Assembly: GCF_001552595.1 (NCBI RefSeq)
Contig: NZ_BCRM01000009.1
Location: 62,001 to 126,000, forward strand
DNA: 64,000 bases
Reading direction: 5' to 3'
DNA from: Rhodococcus erythropolis NBRC 15567
Lineage (GTDB): Bacteria > Actinomycetota > Actinomycetes > Mycobacteriales > Mycobacteriaceae
Shown: positions 28,660 through 37,577 of the stretch, piece by piece
Position numbering within the stretch: position 1 is the first letter of the stretch
Layout: each line of letters opens with the position of its first letter
Translations under genes and position numbers: made by a program
Notes under the pieces: generated by a model
What the model saw: the letters and a program-made list of their open reading frames with translations, nothing else
Database searches by the model: none
Told to the model about the DNA's origin: nothing

Positions 28660-30054
28660 TCAGCGATGGGGCAGGCGAACCGTGAAGATCGTGCGCCCGT
28701 CCACCTGGTCGACGCCGATGGTGCCGCCGTGCAAGTGCACGTTCTCGACGGCGAGGGAGAGCCCGAGTCCGCTGCCTTCGCTGCGTCCGCGCGCGGTGTC
28801 GACCTTGTAGAACCGCCGAAAAATCGCCTGCCGGTCTTCGGGTGAGATGCCGGGGCCGTGGTCGACGACGGTGATGACGGAGAAACCGGGTTCTGCGCTC
28901 AACTCGACGCGAACCGGAGGCGCTCCGTGGCGCAGTGCGTTGCCGACGAGGTTGGCGACGACTATGTCGATTCGACGCGAATCCACTCTGGTGCTGACGC
29001 TTTCGGGTGCACGGAGTTCGACGGTTTCTGTCCAACCTCGGCTCTCGAGTGTGCGCTCGGTCAATTCGACGAGGTCGACGTCGTCGAGGACGAGACGCGC
29101 CTGTTGTGAGTCGTGGCGCGACATTTCGATCAGATCTTCGACAAGTCGAGTGAGCTTGCCGATCTCACTGCTCACGATGCGCGCTGCAGCGGCGGCGTCT
29201 GGCGGAAGATTGGGGATCTCTTCGCGGAGGATTTCGCTGACCGGAACCAATGCCGCCAGCGGCGTTCGAAGCTCGTGGGAGACGTCGGCGACAAATCTTC
29301 TCGACTGCTCTTCCGATTCTTCCAGACCTCGGATGACCGCTTCGTTGCGAGCGACCATGTTGTTGAAAGTTGTTGTGACCTGGGCAAGTTCGGCTACTCC
29401 GTCTTCGGGGAGCCGGACGCTCAGGTCGCCGTCGGCGGCGCGGGCGGCGGCCTCGTCCAGGCGTTTGAGCGGACGGACCAGCGTCGACGCGATCCAGAGT
29501 CCGAGCAGACCGCTCACCAGCACACCCGCCGCGAGGGTGAGACCGACAGCTCGAAGCAGGTCGTCGAACTTGTCCTGCACCCCTACCAGCGGCCGGATGG
29601 TGACGGCTTTGACCAGTGTCTCGTTGTCGTAGCCGTCGTCTGCAGTCATGTCCACGACATTGACCGACATTCCCAACATGATGCGCTGGGAGTCGAGTCT
29701 CTCGAAGCGGATCAGTTTGGGACTGTCCAAACCCTCTTCGAAGCTGGGTGGGATCGTTGCCGCATCCACTGATCCTTGACGGATGACTTCGCCGTCGACG
29801 ATCAGAGTCATGTCGGACTGGAAGATCTGTCCGAGGGTGTCAGGTGTCAGCCCGTCTACCGGCGGTCCGTTGCTGTACTGCAGTTCGTCGCGAAATTGTG
29901 CCGTTGCCACGTCCTGAGCGTTGGAATAGATCCACGACCGCGCCATGAACGAGACGACGCCTGCGGTTGCTCCGGCGATGATCACGACGATTGCGATGAA
30001 CACGAGCACGAGCCTGGTCCGCAGACCGTCGACCCGAAGCCAGGTCGGTCTCAT
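28660..30054 (-). CDS. Sensor histidine kinase (HAMP type)
   Basis: This 464-residue classic kinase has a helix at about 14-38, an extracytoplasmic sensor to about 170, a second helix at 172-193 and HAMP (LVRPLKRLDEAAARAADGDL). HisKA carries the phospho-His in DVSHELRTPLAAL, and HATPase motifs are NLVGNALRHG, DHGPGIS and GSGLGLSLA. Its start overlaps the response-regulator stop by 4 bp. It resembles the AfsQ2/CseC/MtrB group of actinobacterial envelope sensors. The VanY and PAP2 genes upstream on the same strand suggest a cell-wall signal. Confidence 0.92.
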   Translation of the reverse strand: MRPTWLRVDGLRTRLVLVFIAIVVIIAGATAGVVSFMARSWIYSNAQDVATAQFRDELQYSNGPPVDGLTPDTLGQIFQSDMTLIVDGEVIRQGSVDAATIPPSFEEGLDSPKLIRFERLDSQRIMLGMSVNVVDMTADDGYDNETLVKAVTIRPLVGVQDKFDDLLRAVGLTLAAGVLVSGLLGLWIASTLVRPLKRLDEAAARAADGDLSVRLPEDGVAELAQVTTTFNNMVARNEAVIRGLEESEEQSRRFVADVSHELRTPLAALVPVSEILREEIPNLPPDAAAAARIVSSEIGKLTRLVEDLIEMSRHDSQQARLVLDDVDLVELTERTLESRGWTETVELRAPESVSTRVDSRRIDIVVANLVGNALRHGAPPVRVELSAEPGFSVITVVDHGPGISPEDRQAIFRRFYKVDTARGRSEGSGLGLSLAVENVHLHGGTIGVDQVDGRTIFTVRLPHR

Positions 30055-30749
30055 CGGGCCGGGCTGGTGTTGAAGCGATACCCGAACCCGCGCACCGTTT
30101 CGATCACGGTCGGTGCGGCTGGGTCGTCCTCGATCTTTCCGCGCAGCCGCTGCACTGCTGCATCGACGATTCGTGAGTCGCCCAGGTATTCCTGGTCCCA
30201 GGCTGCGGACAACAACTGCCTGCGGCTGAGAACCTGTCCGGGGTTTTCGGTCAGCGCCAGTATCAGTCGGAGTTCGGTCGGAGTCAGGGTCAGCAGCATC
30301 CCGGCCTTGCGTACCTGCAAGGACGACCGATCCAATTCCAGGTCGCCGAACTTCTCTGCGCCCGGCGCCACATCTGAACGCGTCGTTGCGGGTGCCGAGC
30401 GCCGCACGACGGCTTTGATCCGAGCATCGAGGACACGCGGACTGGCCGGTTTGACGACGTAGTCGTCGGCACCGGCCTCGAGGCCCGCAACAGTGTCGAT
30501 GTCGTCGGATCTGGCGGTCAAGATGATGATCGGGATCGAACTGCGCGTACGGATGCGTCGACAGATCTCGTAACCGTCGGCTCCTGGCAGTCCGAGGTCG
30601 AGTAGGACGAGGTCGGTGGAGCCGAGGACGTCGTCGAAATCGCCGTTACCGTCGGGTCGATGGCTGACGTTGTGCCCGAGTCGGTTCAGTCCCAACGTGA
30701 TTGCCTCGGCTACCGCTGGATCGTCTTCTATGAAAAGAATGCTCACCAT
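30051..30749 (-). CDS. OmpR-family response regulator
   Basis: The 232-residue regulator has a receiver (ILFIEDDPAVAEA, phospho-Asp in LVLLDLGLPGADG, Lys in DDYVVKPAS) and a winged-helix effector ending AAVQRLRGKIEDD...VRGFGYRF. It is coupled to the downstream kinase by an ATGA overlap. The gap to the PAP2 gene is 75 bp, short enough for one transcript, but it may hold its own promoter. Confidence 0.93.
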   Translation of the reverse strand: MVSILFIEDDPAVAEAITLGLNRLGHNVSHRPDGNGDFDDVLGSTDLVLLDLGLPGADGYEICRRIRTRSSIPIIILTARSDDIDTVAGLEAGADDYVVKPASPRVLDARIKAVVRRSAPATTRSDVAPGAEKFGDLELDRSSLQVRKAGMLLTLTPTELRLILALTENPGQVLSRRQLLSAAWDQEYLGDSRIVDAAVQRLRGKIEDDPAAPTVIETVRGFGYRFNTSPAR

Positions 30750-30824
30750 GCGCTCACCTTGGACTCGCCATGATCAGGGGCCTTCTGCGGTCGGAGGAAT
30801 CTCGGTCAGCCAAGGGTACAGGGG

Positions 30825-31466
30825 TCACACTTTCGAGAGCCGTTCGTTGCCTGAGTCCGCCAGTACTGCGTGCCGTGCGACGCTGGTGTTCAACGGAAAT
30901 GCCGACACGGCGAGGGTGTAACAGCCGACGAGCAGTAGCGCACCGATCACGTCACTCGGCCGGTGCCATTGCAACGCGACTACCGAGATCGCGGTCCCGA
31001 TGGTGATCAGCGCACCGTTGACTGCAACGACTGCCCGCCACCTCGAGGGTGTGACGAGCACGATCGCGCAGACCAGAGCAGCGATGGCCGTCAGCGTGCC
31101 GCTGGGGAAGGAATTGTGCATCACCAGGCCGTTCAGGTCCGGTCGATCCAACGATTGTTTGAGAACCCAGGCCGTCGTGATGGGACCGAGGGTCACGACG
31201 ACGACGCGTAGGGCCAGCGCAATCGGGTTGTTGCGCAATGTGATCATGAGTGCCACGAGCACTCCTCCCACTATCAGTATCGGAGTGACGAGGCCGATGA
31301 ACTCGGTGGAGAACACACTGAGTCCTTCGGAGGTGGCCGCGCCCACCATGAGTTGTTGGTCGACGATCTGACCACCAGTAGTGTTGACTGCCAGTTCGAA
31401 TTCGACGACTCCGAGGATCAGGAGTGCCAGTGCGGCAATCAGTCTCGCGGGTTTGACTCGTGTCAT
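30825..31466 (-). CDS. PAP2-superfamily membrane protein with altered active site
   Basis: This 213-residue protein has about six helices and a PAP2-like layout: a Lys/Arg-Pro motif (LKQSLDRPDL), then HNSFPSGTLTA where PSGH is expected, then SVVALQWHRPSD where SRx5Hx3D is expected. The nucleophile-type His and the Asp of motif 3 remain, but the motif-2 His is Thr and the motif-3 Arg is Val. Lipid or undecaprenyl pyrophosphate hydrolysis is therefore uncertain. The start is the ATG at 31466, 2 bp after the VanY stop. Confidence 0.8.
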   Translation of the reverse strand: MTRVKPARLIAALALLILGVVEFELAVNTTGGQIVDQQLMVGAATSEGLSVFSTEFIGLVTPILIVGGVLVALMITLRNNPIALALRVVVVTLGPITTAWVLKQSLDRPDLNGLVMHNSFPSGTLTAIAALVCAIVLVTPSRWRAVVAVNGALITIGTAISVVALQWHRPSDVIGALLLVGCYTLAVSAFPLNTSVARHAVLADSGNERLSKV

Positions 31467-31468
31467 GA

Positions 31469-32053
31469 TCAGCCTTCCGCTCTCTCGTCCGAAGGGTTGC
31501 TCAGTTGGGGCGGGCATTCCCCGCCGGGAGTGGTTGCCAATTCGAAATGCCACATCTCGTTGGCATAGGTCTGACAGAGGCCGTAATCATTGCCGTGCTG
31601 GATGAGCCAGTCGTCGGCGTCGGTCGGTCCGATGTCGACGGCTTGTCCGCTGACATGCTTCGACAGACTCGGGGAGTGCACCCATTTGGACGCTTCGTTC
31701 ATGCTGCCGTACTTGACGACGGCTTCGTCGAACAGTCGCTGTTGGTATGCGGCGGACCGCCAACCCGAGGTGACGTGCATGTTCACTCCGGAGGCCTGTG
31801 CGTCGGCCGCTGCCGACTGCAGCGCCGCGAGAAGGGCGGAATCGAGACGGGCCAGTGCAGGTACATGGGTATCCTGCACGCTGATGCCGTCCTCGATCTC
31901 GCCGCCTGCGGGTCCTGAATCAGGCTGAGTGGCAAGGTAATTACCACTCTTGGGCTTTGCTTCTTCTGTGTACGAGCATGCGCTGAGCGTGAGCGCACCC
32001 AGTGCGACTGCACCGAGTGCGGCGAGGCGGATTATTCCGCGGTGGCTGGGCAT
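31469..32053 (-). CDS. VanY-like D-alanyl-D-alanine carboxypeptidase (M15), lipoprotein
   Basis: The 194-residue protein has a lipoprotein signal (LGALTLSAC, Cys26) and a peptidase M15B/VanY domain. Zn ligands are in SLSKHVSGQAVDIG (His and Asp) and EMWHFE (His), and SGWRS supplies the conserved Arg. It should trim the terminal D-Ala of peptidoglycan stem peptides outside the membrane. It is the first gene of a probable VanY-PAP2-response regulator-kinase run. Confidence 0.9.
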   Translation of the reverse strand: MPSHRGIIRLAALGAVALGALTLSACSYTEEAKPKSGNYLATQPDSGPAGGEIEDGISVQDTHVPALARLDSALLAALQSAAADAQASGVNMHVTSGWRSAAYQQRLFDEAVVKYGSMNEASKWVHSPSLSKHVSGQAVDIGPTDADDWLIQHGNDYGLCQTYANEMWHFELATTPGGECPPQLSNPSDERAEG

Positions 32054-32163
32054 ACAACAGAGACTGCTCGGTCAGTGTCACCGTCAGGTGGTCGCCGTTC
32101 GTCGACGGTGTCACGGTCTGAAACAGCTCTGTAACAGGACGGAACGGGGCTGGTGAGCGCGCT

Positions 32164-32841
32164 TTACACGGGGCGCGGGATCGATGCGAAAGTCGACAGT
32201 TCGAACCACGAAGGCAAGCTACGACGCAACGCCGTAGGCCCCGAAATGGTGACGTCACCTGACCGTATGGCGTCCGACCAGGTCAGGTTACCGCGCCAGA
32301 TCTCGGTCATCGGTCGCAAGCCCGCAGAGACCGACACCGCAACGTCGAAACCCGGATCGATATCGCACATGTCCACCTCCCCGGAATTGATGACGAGCCA
32401 CCAGTTTCGCGAATGTTCACGCACTCCGGAGAAAACGAAGTGCACCACGGTCTTTCCGTCGGGAACCACGGAGTGATCCACGCGTCGATGCATGTCCCAC
32501 AGCAGCAGTTTCGGATCCAGGTCTTCATCGCCCAGCTCGCCGATCCACCTGGTACCCCAGATTCCGAGAGCTTCGACCACAGGGCGCAGTTCTCGGCCCG
32601 CGTCGGTCAATCGGTAACTGACGACGCAGTCGGTTTCTTCTCGCTCCACGATGCCGGCGATCGCGAGTTGGTGCAGCCGCGTGGAGAGCAGAGTCGGTGA
32701 CATTCGCGGAAGTCCGCGTCGGAGATCGTTGAAATGGTCGCTTCCCATCATCAGTTCGCGCAGGAGAAGCAGCGTCCACCGCTCGTCGAGTAGCTCCATC
32801 GCCTTGGCGACGGGGCAGAACTGGTGGTACGAGGACCCCAT
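32164..32841 (-). CDS. HxlR-family regulator with C-terminal extension
   Basis: This 225-residue protein has an N-terminal winged helix of the HxlR/MarR type (CPVAKAMELLDERWTLLLLREL, then FNDLRRGLPRMSPTLLSTRL) with one conserved Cys. About 100 extra residues (from LLLWDMHRRVD) have no motif I can name. The start is the ATG at 32841; the frame remains open upstream without coding character. It is divergent from the methyltransferase-oxidoreductase operon, which it probably controls. Confidence 0.87.
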   Translation of the reverse strand: MGSSYHQFCPVAKAMELLDERWTLLLLRELMMGSDHFNDLRRGLPRMSPTLLSTRLHQLAIAGIVEREETDCVVSYRLTDAGRELRPVVEALGIWGTRWIGELGDEDLDPKLLLWDMHRRVDHSVVPDGKTVVHFVFSGVREHSRNWWLVINSGEVDMCDIDPGFDVAVSVSAGLRPMTEIWRGNLTWSDAIRSGDVTISGPTALRRSLPSWFELSTFASIPRPV

Positions 32842-32933
32842 CACTCGATCGTAGGCCTCTGGAGTGCTCCGGTACAGATTTCGTACTGGAGAGGAGTGAA
32901 CCGTCGTCGTAGCGTCGAAGTAACGGCATGAAT

Positions 32934-32965
32934 GTTGTCGGGCTCCGAGGTTGTTGGGCTCCGAG
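32934..32965 (+). repeat. Tandem 16-bp direct repeat in the HxlR/methyltransferase promoter
   Basis: GTTGTCGGGCTCCGAG is followed at once by GTTGTTGGGCTCCGAG (15 of 16 identical), 28-59 bp upstream of the methyltransferase start. A tandem half-site for the HxlR protein, or a recent duplication, would explain it. Confidence 0.6.
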
Positions 32966-32992
32966 TACCAAAAATATTGAAGGAGAACGGTA

Positions 32993-33829
32993 ATGAGTGA
33001 ATCGACGGAAACGCTCGGGCTGGATCGTGAGCTGAAGGCCAAGCATCGGGCCATGTGGGGTCTCGGTAACTATCCGGCGGTGGCCACGCAGGTCATTGCG
33101 GAACTCGGGCCGGTACTGGTCGGCGAGTGCGGTGTGCAGAAGGGTGACCGCGTGCTGGACGTCGCGGCGGGGTCCGGCAATGCCGCCATTCCGGCGGCCG
33201 CGCTGGGTGCGCAGGTGATCGCCACTGACCTGGCTCCCGAATTGTTCGTAGCGGGTAAGGAGGCCGCTTCCCTCGCCGGAGTCGAATTGGACTGGCAGGA
33301 GGCCGATGCCGAGGCTCTTCCTTTCGGCGACAACGAGTTCGACGTGGTGCTTTCGTGCGTCGGTGTGATGTTCGCACCGCATCATCAGCGCGCCGCGGAC
33401 GAACTTGTGCGAGTATGCCGACCCGGCGGAAAGATCGGAGTGCTGAGTTGGACTCCGACGGGATTCATCGGCGAGATGTTCAAAACGATGAAGCCGTACG
33501 CACCGCCGCCGCCTCCTGGTTCGCAGCCGGCGCCTTTGTGGGGCGATGAGAACCATGTTCGTGATCTGCTCGGCGATGTGGCCTCGAGGAAAGACGTACT
33601 TCGTGTGGACACATTCAGCGGGCCGGAAGAGTTCCGTGATTTCTTCAAGAAGAATTACGGGCCGACCATCGCGGTGTACCGGAACATCGCCGGCGATCCC
33701 GACCGAACGCAGGCGCTGGACCGCGATCTGCTCGAGTTGGCGGAAAGGTACGGCAGCGGAAGCGAACCGTTCACGATGGAGTGGGAGTACCTGCTGGTCA
33801 CCGCGACGCCCGATGGGGGAGGTGCGTGA
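32993..33829 (+). CDS. Class I SAM-dependent methyltransferase
   Basis: The 278-residue protein has the SAM motif VLDVAAGSGNAAIPAA (residues ~54-69), the acidic loop IATDLAPE, EADAEALPFGDNEFDVV and VRVCRPGGKIGV. This is the Methyltransf_11/25 fold used on small molecules. A GGAG site precedes the ATG. Its stop overlaps the next ATG (TGATG), so it acts with the flavin oxidoreductase, possibly on the same secondary metabolite. Substrate unknown. Confidence 0.88.
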   Translation: MSESTETLGLDRELKAKHRAMWGLGNYPAVATQVIAELGPVLVGECGVQKGDRVLDVAAGSGNAAIPAAALGAQVIATDLAPELFVAGKEAASLAGVELDWQEADAEALPFGDNEFDVVLSCVGVMFAPHHQRAADELVRVCRPGGKIGVLSWTPTGFIGEMFKTMKPYAPPPPPGSQPAPLWGDENHVRDLLGDVASRKDVLRVDTFSGPEEFRDFFKKNYGPTIAVYRNIAGDPDRTQALDRDLLELAERYGSGSEPFTMEWEYLLVTATPDGGGA

Positions 33830-35217
33830 TGACGACGGTCGAGTTCGCGCCACTGAAATCGGCGATCACAGGTTCTGTGTTCGGCCCCCGAGATCCGGAG
33901 TACGACGACGCCAGATCGATCTGGAACGGGCAGATCGATCATCGTCCGGCGGTGATCGCCAGGTGCCGGTCGGCGTCGGATGTGGCTGTGGCACTTGCAT
34001 TTGCCAGAGCCCATTCGTTGGAGGTTTCGGTCAGAGGTGGCGGGCATTCCTACCGAGGCACATCGGTGTGTGAAGGCGGAGTGATGATCGATCTCAGTGC
34101 GATCAACGTAGTCAGCGTCGCCCCGTCAGCGAAGCGAGCCAGGGTCGGTGGTGGTGCGACGATCGCCGACCTCGACAAGGCGACGCAGGAACACGGGTTG
34201 GCGGTGACCGGCGGAGTGATCAGTGATACCGGCGTCGGTGGCCTGACACTCGGTGGTGGCATGGGGTGGTTGACCCGCACGCTCGGCCTGGCGATCGACA
34301 ATCTGGTGTCGGCAGAGGTGGTGCTCGCCGACGGTTCGATCGTTCGAGCCTCCGAGAACGATCACAGCGACTTGTTCTGGGCACTGCGCGGTGGCGGCGG
34401 AAATTTCGGAGTGGTCACCGAGTTCGAGTACCGTCTGAGCGAGATCGGTCCGGAAGTGCATCTGGGACTGTTCTTCTGGGGGATGGAGGACGGACCCGCA
34501 GCGCTTCGTCTGTGCCGCGAGGTAGTGCCTGCCCTGCCGAGAAATGCGGGTGCGATGGTTGCCGTCAGTTTGTCCGCGCCGCCGGCGCCGTTTGTCCCGG
34601 ATCAATTTCACCTACTGCCCGGATACGCGTTGCTGGTAGCCGGTTTCGGATCGGAAGTAGAACACTCGAACGCGATTGCGCCGATTCGAGAGGGCTTGCC
34701 GACGCTTTTCGAGTTCGTCACTCCGATCCCGTACGTCGGCTTGCAGTCGATGCTCGACGAATCGGAACCGTGGGGTGCGTACGCCTATGAGAAGGCTTTG
34801 GACCTGGTGGATTTCTCCGACGACGTGATCGATGTTCTGACCGAACAAGCGGGCAAGAAATCGTCGCCGATGTCCTTCATGCCGATCTTTCCGCTGCAGG
34901 GAGCTTTCACTTCCGTCGGCGAGGACGACACAGCGTTCGGTGGTTCTCGCACACCGCATTACGTGTGCAATATGACGGCGACGGCCACCGATGCCGGGAC
35001 GCTGGAATTGGATCGATCGTGGGTGCGTGAGACCTGGGAAGCCTTGCGTCCGTTCTCATCCAACCAAGGCGGGTACGTCAACTTCATGACCGACGTCGAC
35101 GAGGACCGAGTGCGAGCTTCCTACGGCGCGGGGAAGTACGCGCGGTTGTCCGCAGTCAAGGCGAAGTACGACCCGGACAACGTGTTTCACCTCAATGCAA
35201 ACATTCTGCCTGCGTGA
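33829..35217 (+). CDS. BBE-type FAD-linked oxidase
   Basis: From the ATG at 33829 this is 462 residues. The FAD_binding_4 (PCMH) domain carries RGGGHSYRGTS, with His73 the expected covalent FAD attachment site. The segment GGLTLGGGMGWLTRTLGLAI has Gly where doubly linked enzymes have Cys. The C-terminal berberine-bridge motif reads NFMTDVDEDRVRASYGAGKY...KAKYDPDNVFHLNANI. Oxidation of an alcohol, sugar or alkaloid-like ring is typical. One-base overlap with the methyltransferase gene. Confidence 0.9.
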   Translation: MTTVEFAPLKSAITGSVFGPRDPEYDDARSIWNGQIDHRPAVIARCRSASDVAVALAFARAHSLEVSVRGGGHSYRGTSVCEGGVMIDLSAINVVSVAPSAKRARVGGGATIADLDKATQEHGLAVTGGVISDTGVGGLTLGGGMGWLTRTLGLAIDNLVSAEVVLADGSIVRASENDHSDLFWALRGGGGNFGVVTEFEYRLSEIGPEVHLGLFFWGMEDGPAALRLCREVVPALPRNAGAMVAVSLSAPPAPFVPDQFHLLPGYALLVAGFGSEVEHSNAIAPIREGLPTLFEFVTPIPYVGLQSMLDESEPWGAYAYEKALDLVDFSDDVIDVLTEQAGKKSSPMSFMPIFPLQGAFTSVGEDDTAFGGSRTPHYVCNMTATATDAGTLELDRSWVRETWEALRPFSSNQGGYVNFMTDVDEDRVRASYGAGKYARLSAVKAKYDPDNVFHLNANILPA

Positions 35218-35244
35218 AGCTTGTGCTCAGACCGTGAACACCAG

Positions 35245-36444
35245 TCAGGCGGTGAACACCAGGATGACGACGATCAGTGCGGCCAAGACGATGACGGCGA
35301 CCATGCCGGTCATGGCGAGGGGAGCCCACGCGACTACCTTGTCGCGGGTGCTGGCATCGGCGGGTCCGGTCGGCATCCGCGGCGGCCAGGAGAACATGTC
35401 CATCGGACTGGGAACGTTTCGCAGTGGCGTGTTCTGTTGCACTGCAGGAAGTCCGGTGACCGTGGAGCCGGTCAGGCGATTGCGGCGGTGTGGGTCGGCG
35501 AGTTGTGTGGTGCGGTGAGCCCAGGCCGGCACGGCGCCCTCGGACGAGTAGACGGGAGCGTCGATCAACTGATCGATCGTGCCGCCGCCGGTCGCGGCTG
35601 CGGCGAGCGCGTCGCGTGCCTGAGCCATCGTCGGCCGACGGGTCGGGTCCGGCTCGAGGAGCTGAAGGAGAACATCGGTGAGCGGTCCAGACTTGGTGGG
35701 TCGGTAGATCTCGGCCTTGGCGACACGATGCAGTAGGGCGATGGCGTCCGAGTCGATGCCGAAGGGCGGTTGGCCCTCGATCACCGTGTAGAGCGTCGAC
35801 CCGAGTGAGAAGACGTCGCTGGCCTCGGTGGGGTCGTCGCCGCGGGCAACTTCGGGTGCGAAGTACGCGGGAGTGCCGGTGATGACCTCGTCCTGGGTGT
35901 CGGACACGTCGCTCTTTGCGCGGGCGATGCCGAAGTCGCTGATCTTGACGGTGCCGAGGGACTTGCCTCGGTCGGCGATCAGGATGTTGCCGGGTTTGAT
36001 GTCGCGGTGGACGATGCCGGCGGCGTGCGCTTCGGTGAGTGCCGCAGCGATCTGCGCGCCGATCTGCGCGACTTCGAGTGGTGGCAACGTGTCCGCCAGG
36101 TTCATGGCCTGGGCGAGGCTGCGAGCCGGGAAGTACTCCATGACCAGCCAGGGTTCGCCGGACTCGATCGCGACGTCGTACATGGCGATGGAGTGGGGAT
36201 GGGTGAGCTTTGCGGCGTTCCTGCCCTCGCGCAATGTACGTTCGCGGACCTCTTCGGCCGTTTCGGTGTCGAGGCCTTCCGTACTTGTGACCTGTTTCAC
36301 CGCGACGTCGCGGCTGAGGAGGGTGTCGCGGGCCAGCCAGACGGCGCCCATCCCTCCGTCGCCGATCTTGGAGCGGAGTCGGTACCGCCCCGCCAGCAGG
36401 TATTCGGGCCCGATGCCCCTCCCGGTCTGCTCTTGAGCTGTCAC
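35245..36444 (-). CDS. Membrane-anchored Ser/Thr protein kinase
   Basis: This 399-residue Hanks-type kinase has a Gly loop (IGDGGMGAVW), the ATP Lys50, the catalytic HRDIKPGN at 146-153, DFG at 170-172 and the activation segment ending GTPAYFAPE. After a juxtamembrane stretch of about 90 residues, a single helix (about 375-397) ends the protein, so it lacks the PASTA or other outer sensor found in PknA/B. Signal input must be through the membrane or cytoplasm. Confidence 0.93.
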   Translation of the reverse strand: MTAQEQTGRGIGPEYLLAGRYRLRSKIGDGGMGAVWLARDTLLSRDVAVKQVTSTEGLDTETAEEVRERTLREGRNAAKLTHPHSIAMYDVAIESGEPWLVMEYFPARSLAQAMNLADTLPPLEVAQIGAQIAAALTEAHAAGIVHRDIKPGNILIADRGKSLGTVKISDFGIARAKSDVSDTQDEVITGTPAYFAPEVARGDDPTEASDVFSLGSTLYTVIEGQPPFGIDSDAIALLHRVAKAEIYRPTKSGPLTDVLLQLLEPDPTRRPTMAQARDALAAAATGGGTIDQLIDAPVYSSEGAVPAWAHRTTQLADPHRRNRLTGSTVTGLPAVQQNTPLRNVPSPMDMFSWPPRMPTGPADASTRDKVVAWAPLAMTGMVAVIVLAALIVVILVFTA

Positions 36445-36551
36445 ATCTCAAGGTTAATGGATTGATGCCACTGTGACGCTCGAGGCTCCTGTGAACTGGG
36501 TTTTTGGCTCTGCTTGACGTGTCGGGGGTGACACGGTTTACTGAAAACAGT

Positions 36552-36567
36552 TCGAAAATATGTTCGA
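36552..36567 (+). promoter_or_regulatory. SOS box (LexA operator) of imuA'-imuB
   Basis: TCGAAA-ATAT-GTTCGA matches the mycobacterial/Gram-positive LexA consensus TCGAAC-N4-GTTCGA at 11 of 12 defined positions. It lies about 105 bp upstream of imuA', where DNA-damage control of this operon is expected. Confidence 0.85.
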
Positions 36568-36671
36568 AATTGCTGTTCGTTGGATGCATGTCAGACCCGA
36601 CTTCCCCGCGGTTTGCCGGCTGGTTATGGATTGCTGCCGAGTGAGTTTTTCCGGTGTTCCGGAGGATGGGG

Positions 36672-37577
36672 ATGACCGAGGTGACCGAGTTGGTAGAGCT
36701 GTCGGCAGATGCGGCGGGGTTGTCCCGTCAGGATCGGCTGGCACAGCTCCGCCGACAGATCGCGTCCATTCCCTCGCGAGGCGATACGTCGTTTTCGGGA
36801 CCGAGTGTTTCCGGACCTGGTGTTTCTGTGGCCGGTGTTCCTGTGGCTGGTGTTTCCGGGACAAGTGCAGCGGCCTCCGAGAGTGTTGCCGACCGGGACA
36901 GGCCGGTTGTGGACCGTGCGCACAAAGCCGGTGTCCTCCCGGTCCCGGAGGGTATCGCCGCATTGTTACCGCAGGGCGGTTTGGTGCGGGGAACCGTGGT
37001 GTCCGTCGAGGGTGCAGCGTCCTTGCTTTTGGGATTGGTCGCATCGGTGACGGCGTCCGGAGGACATGTTGCAGTCATCGGGCAGCCTCGATTGGGATTG
37101 CTGGCAGCGTACGAGATGGGTGCGCAACTGGAACGTCTGGCACTCATTCCGGCGCCTGGGCCGGATCCGGTCGAGATCGCCGCCGTGCTGCTCGACGGTA
37201 TGGATCTGGTGATTCTGGGATTGGCGGGTGCGTCGGTATCCCCGTCGCGTGCTCGGGCGGTGGTCGCACGTGCTCGGAGCAAGGGCTCGACTCTTGTTGT
37301 CACCGAAGGTCACTGGGACGGAGCCGAGGTTCGGTTGGACGCTCGGGTTCATGGCTATGGTGGGTTCGGTCAGGGTCGGGAGTTGGGGCGTGGACGGCTC
37401 AGTTCCCTGAGCCTCGCGGTTCGTGCTCGGGGGCGCTCGTTCCAGCCCCGGACCACGCGTCTGGACATCTGCAGTGCAGCCGGGCGGGTCGAGTGGGTAC
37501 CTTCTCGGCCGGTCGAGGATGTGTCGTCGCAGGTGATGCCGGAGCAGGTGGTGTCGTCGCAGGTGGTGTCACTGTGA
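36672..37577 (+). CDS. imuA': ImuA' mutasome protein
   Basis: The 301-residue RecA-fold-related accessory protein of the ImuA'-ImuB-DnaE2 error-prone repair complex corresponds to Rv3395c. A repetitive Gly/Val/Ser stretch ([20 protein letters not shown], about residues 42-61) precedes the fold ([20 protein letters not shown] onward). The end repeats VSSQV twice. There is no intact Walker A GxxxxGK[ST]. The start is the ATG at 36672 behind GGAGG. It overlaps imuB by 4 bp. Confidence 0.88.
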   Translation: MTEVTELVELSADAAGLSRQDRLAQLRRQIASIPSRGDTSFSGPSVSGPGVSVAGVPVAGVSGTSAAASESVADRDRPVVDRAHKAGVLPVPEGIAALLPQGGLVRGTVVSVEGAASLLLGLVASVTASGGHVAVIGQPRLGLLAAYEMGAQLERLALIPAPGPDPVEIAAVLLDGMDLVILGLAGASVSPSRARAVVARARSKGSTLVVTEGHWDGAEVRLDARVHGYGGFGQGRELGRGRLSSLSLAVRARGRSFQPRTTRLDICSAAGRVEWVPSRPVEDVSSQVMPEQVVSSQVVSL

